Positions 62,302 through 64,000 of a stretch of DNA of 64,000 bases are shown here, one piece after another. The stretch's first letter is position 1, and each line of letters opens with the position of its first letter. The notes under the pieces are model-generated. The model made no database searches. It saw nothing but the letters and a program-made list of their open reading frames with translations, and was not told where the DNA came from. The DNA comes from Thalassospira profundimaris (lineage in GTDB: Bacteria; Pseudomonadota; Alphaproteobacteria; Rhodospirillales; Thalassospiraceae). The stretch spans positions 1 through 64,000 of the forward strand of contig NZ_JPWI01000004.1 of NCBI RefSeq assembly GCF_003326795.1. Direction: 5' to 3'. A program made the position numbers and the translations under genes.

Positions 62302-63345
62302 TTATTGCCCGGCTGTCATATCAGCACAGGGATCCTTGCGCAGGATGTCGTTGGTAAACCACAGGAAATCAATATCGTTGGGATTCCCGAAACGCTCAGC
62401 ATAGTCTTGCGGTTTTGGCGGATTGTCACTTGGATCATCCGCTTCGATCAGGCTGACGACGGCAATTTCATTCGGGGGCAGGTCAGGTTCAAACCGGGCA
62501 AGGTGCCAGGGAACGGCAATCGTGTTACGCACATGCATGGCACCGGCAATCAAAAACGCACCGTCAGATCCCTGTAAGGCAGTTGCATCGACCATTGCGC
62601 GGGCAAGTGACGCATCACGCGCAAACTGTGCTGTTGCGAACCCGTCGAGCATGCTTTCGGGCAGCGCATTGCAATGACTTTCTGCCATCTCGACGCGAAA
62701 CCGGGTCAGGATATCCTCAGGCATTTCAGGCAGATCAAGCTTTGTCGCCAACTGATCGGGCAGGGCTGATACGCCATTCGAAATGAGTGGCCGCAAAAGA
62801 TCGTCCGGCAGATTGCCTGCGATCATTTTCAGATCATTATCGCGGGCGACCTGGGCAATCGGGGCATAGTCATGCCATGACGGCCAGCCGCGCTCTTCCC
62901 AATCGAGTTCCTGCCCCAGATCAAGAACCGGCACGTCCTGCCACTTCTGATCAAGAGAAGCCTGTTGGTCGCGGGTAAACATTTCCCAGACCACAGCTCG
63001 GTGGCGCTGATCGGATTTGCTCAGTGCATCAATCAGGTGGGACTGATGATGGTGATGAACCGGATTGTCATGTTTCTCGCCGATCAGAACATATTTCCGA
63101 TCTGACAGCCGACGCACCAGTTCGTCAAACATGATGTATTCACCAGCCAGAAGATCAAATATCAGACCGGGTGCCGGGGGCAGGGCATTGATATCTGTTT
63201 CGTGCTGATGTGGTTTGCCATTTGTATCGTGGGCGGCAAGCTGGCCGGGCGCGATAACCGTAAACAAACCCGATGCCACCGCCAACACGCACACATTGCG
63301 TCGCATTGTTGCTGTGTAAAACCTTTGAACAGGTTGTTGTGACAT
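62302..63345 (-). CDS. ChaN-like haem-binding family protein
   Basis: This 347-residue exported protein has a signal peptide (LAVASGLFTVIAPGQLAAHD) and a ChaN-like domain: VLIGEKHDNPVHHHHQSHLIDAL, VVWEMFTRDQQ, LDWEERGWPSWHDYAPIAQVARDNDL and FLIAGAMHVRNTIAVP. ChaN proteins bind haem through a tyrosine and aid iron or haem uptake in some bacteria. The ATG at 63345 has no clear ribosome site. It is 34 bases from the end of the trans-sulfuration gene on the same strand, so they may share a transcript. Confidence 0.85.
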   Translation of the reverse strand: MSQQPVQRFYTATMRRNVCVLAVASGLFTVIAPGQLAAHDTNGKPHQHETDINALPPAPGLIFDLLAGEYIMFDELVRRLSDRKYVLIGEKHDNPVHHHHQSHLIDALSKSDQRHRAVVWEMFTRDQQASLDQKWQDVPVLDLGQELDWEERGWPSWHDYAPIAQVARDNDLKMIAGNLPDDLLRPLISNGVSALPDQLATKLDLPEMPEDILTRFRVEMAESHCNALPESMLDGFATAQFARDASLARAMVDATALQGSDGAFLIAGAMHVRNTIAVPWHLARFEPDLPPNEIAVVSLIEADDPSDNPPKPQDYAERFGNPNDIDFLWFTNDILRKDPCADMTAGQ

Positions 63346-63378
63346 CGGGCAGGTATTCCAGTTTGAAAACGTTATGGC

Positions 63379-64000
63379 TTACTTGCTTAACCGCAAGGCC
63401 GTTTCCAGGTCGTTAACAAGATCTTCTGCATCTTCAATCCCGACCGACAAACGCAGCAAATCAACCGGAACCGGGCTGGTCGGACCTTCGACAGATGAAC
63501 GATGCTCGATCAGGCTTTCAACACCGCCAAGCGATGTTGCACGCTTGAACAGTTTGCACTGGTTATGGAAATCGACCGCACGCTTTTCACCGCCTTTAAC
63601 ACGTAGCGAAAGCATCCCGCCAAATCCGCCGGTCATCTGTCTTTTCGCAACTTCGTGACCGGCATGGCTTTCAAGGCCGGGATACTGGACCTGCTCGATT
63701 TCCGGGTGGTTTTCGAAATGCTTGGCAATCGTCATGGCATTGGCCGATGCCCGTTCGACACGGATCGCAAGGGTACGCATCCCGCGCAACAGAAGCCACG
63801 TTTCAAATACGCCCAGAACCGCACCACCCGATGCATGCTGTTTGCAGACGCGCTGCCAGAATTCATTGTTCGATGCGGTGGTCAATGACCCGGCCAGAAC
63901 GTCACTATGACCGTTAAGGTATTTGGTGGCTGAATGCATGACGATATCAGCACCAAAATCAATCGGGCGGGTCAGAAGCGGGGTGGCAACCGTATTGTCG
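63379..64000 (-). CDS. PLP-dependent trans-sulfuration enzyme (Cys/Met family), 3' part
   Basis: The C-terminal 206 residues of a cystathionine gamma-synthase/lyase-type enzyme are present; the gene continues beyond the right edge. The PLP lysine is in VMHSATKYLNGHSDVLAGSL, preceded by DNTVATPLLTRPIDFGADI at the window boundary. SLGGVESLIEHRSS is also a family marker. Which reaction (MetB, MetC, CGL or methionine gamma-lyase) cannot be told from this part. Confidence 0.93.
   Translation of the reverse strand, partial: DNTVATPLLTRPIDFGADIVMHSATKYLNGHSDVLAGSLTTASNNEFWQRVCKQHASGGAVLGVFETWLLLRGMRTLAIRVERASANAMTIAKHFENHPEIEQVQYPGLESHAGHEVAKRQMTGGFGGMLSLRVKGGEKRAVDFHNQCKLFKRATSLGGVESLIEHRSSVEGPTSPVPVDLLRLSVGIEDAEDLVNDLETALRLSK

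Overview
The window looks like ordinary chromosome of a free-living, motile, aerobic alphaproteobacterium of the Rhodospirillales type; a marine genus such as Thalassospira would fit. This is an inference from moderate-high GC, class I PHA synthase, DinB with an N-terminal zinc ribbon, a ribbon-helix-helix protein of alphaproteobacterial type, a DUF2336-like protein and the aminotransferase-hom-glpX-...-recJ gene order. No integrase, transposase, phage gene or CRISPR array was found.

Layout. 0.3-2.1 kb: minus-strand dCMP deaminase, a receiver protein and its coupled partner. 2.4-6.7 kb: pyruvate kinase, then a two-gene unit of a DUF2336-like protein and an unrecognised protein. 6.7-9 kb: RHH protein, PfpI protein and MscS channel on the minus strand. 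9.2-14 kb: OmpA-type lipoprotein, secreted protein, CoA-binding protein, MsrQ, LysE exporter, enoyl-CoA hydratase-like protein. 14.2-17.4 kb: two proteins sharing a C-terminal membrane anchor, a thioesterase, and rplM-rpsI. 17.5-22.1 kb: GNAT, sulfotransferase-like protein, peptidoglycan-binding secreted protein, argC. 22.2-28.2 kb: MocR regulator divergent from an EamA exporter, two periplasmic solute-binding proteins, gamma carbonic anhydrase, second EamA exporter. 28.4-35 kb: di-haem peroxidase, hydroxyisobutyrate-dehydrogenase-like enzyme, a lipoprotein gene broken by one in-frame stop, phaC, large OmpA-like protein. 35.3-46.3 kb: aminotransferase, hom, glpX, YegD-like Hsp70, an AT-richer minus-strand pair with a FAS1-like protein, peroxiredoxin, recJ, MFS transporter. 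46.5-47.6 kb: four identical tRNA-Glu genes in tandem and an AT-richer unknown gene. 47.6-53.9 kb: dinB, a degenerate EAL protein, a SPOR lipoprotein with three SHOCT-like repeats, SAM hydrolase-type protein, MBL-fold hydrolase. 54-59.4 kb: sulfatase, motB, motA and a chemoreceptor carrying a haem c motif. 59.6-64 kb: small unknown genes, apt, a Panacea/SocA-like protein, a ChaN-like protein and the 3' part of a trans-sulfuration enzyme gene running off the right edge.

How the genes fit together. Housekeeping functions (pyk, rplM-rpsI, argC, hom, glpX, recJ, apt, tRNA-Glu) alternate with envelope proteins (two OmpA-like proteins, SPOR lipoprotein, anchored proteins) and with signalling and motility (variant receiver, degenerate EAL protein, motAB, haem chemoreceptor). 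The most unusual items are the haem-c chemoreceptor beside motAB, the SHOCT-SPOR lipoprotein next to a catalytically dead EAL protein, the receiver with Glu at the phosphoacceptor position, the stop-interrupted lipoprotein, the FAS1-like pair between glpX and recJ, and the tRNA-Glu array with a predicted stem flanking its third copy.
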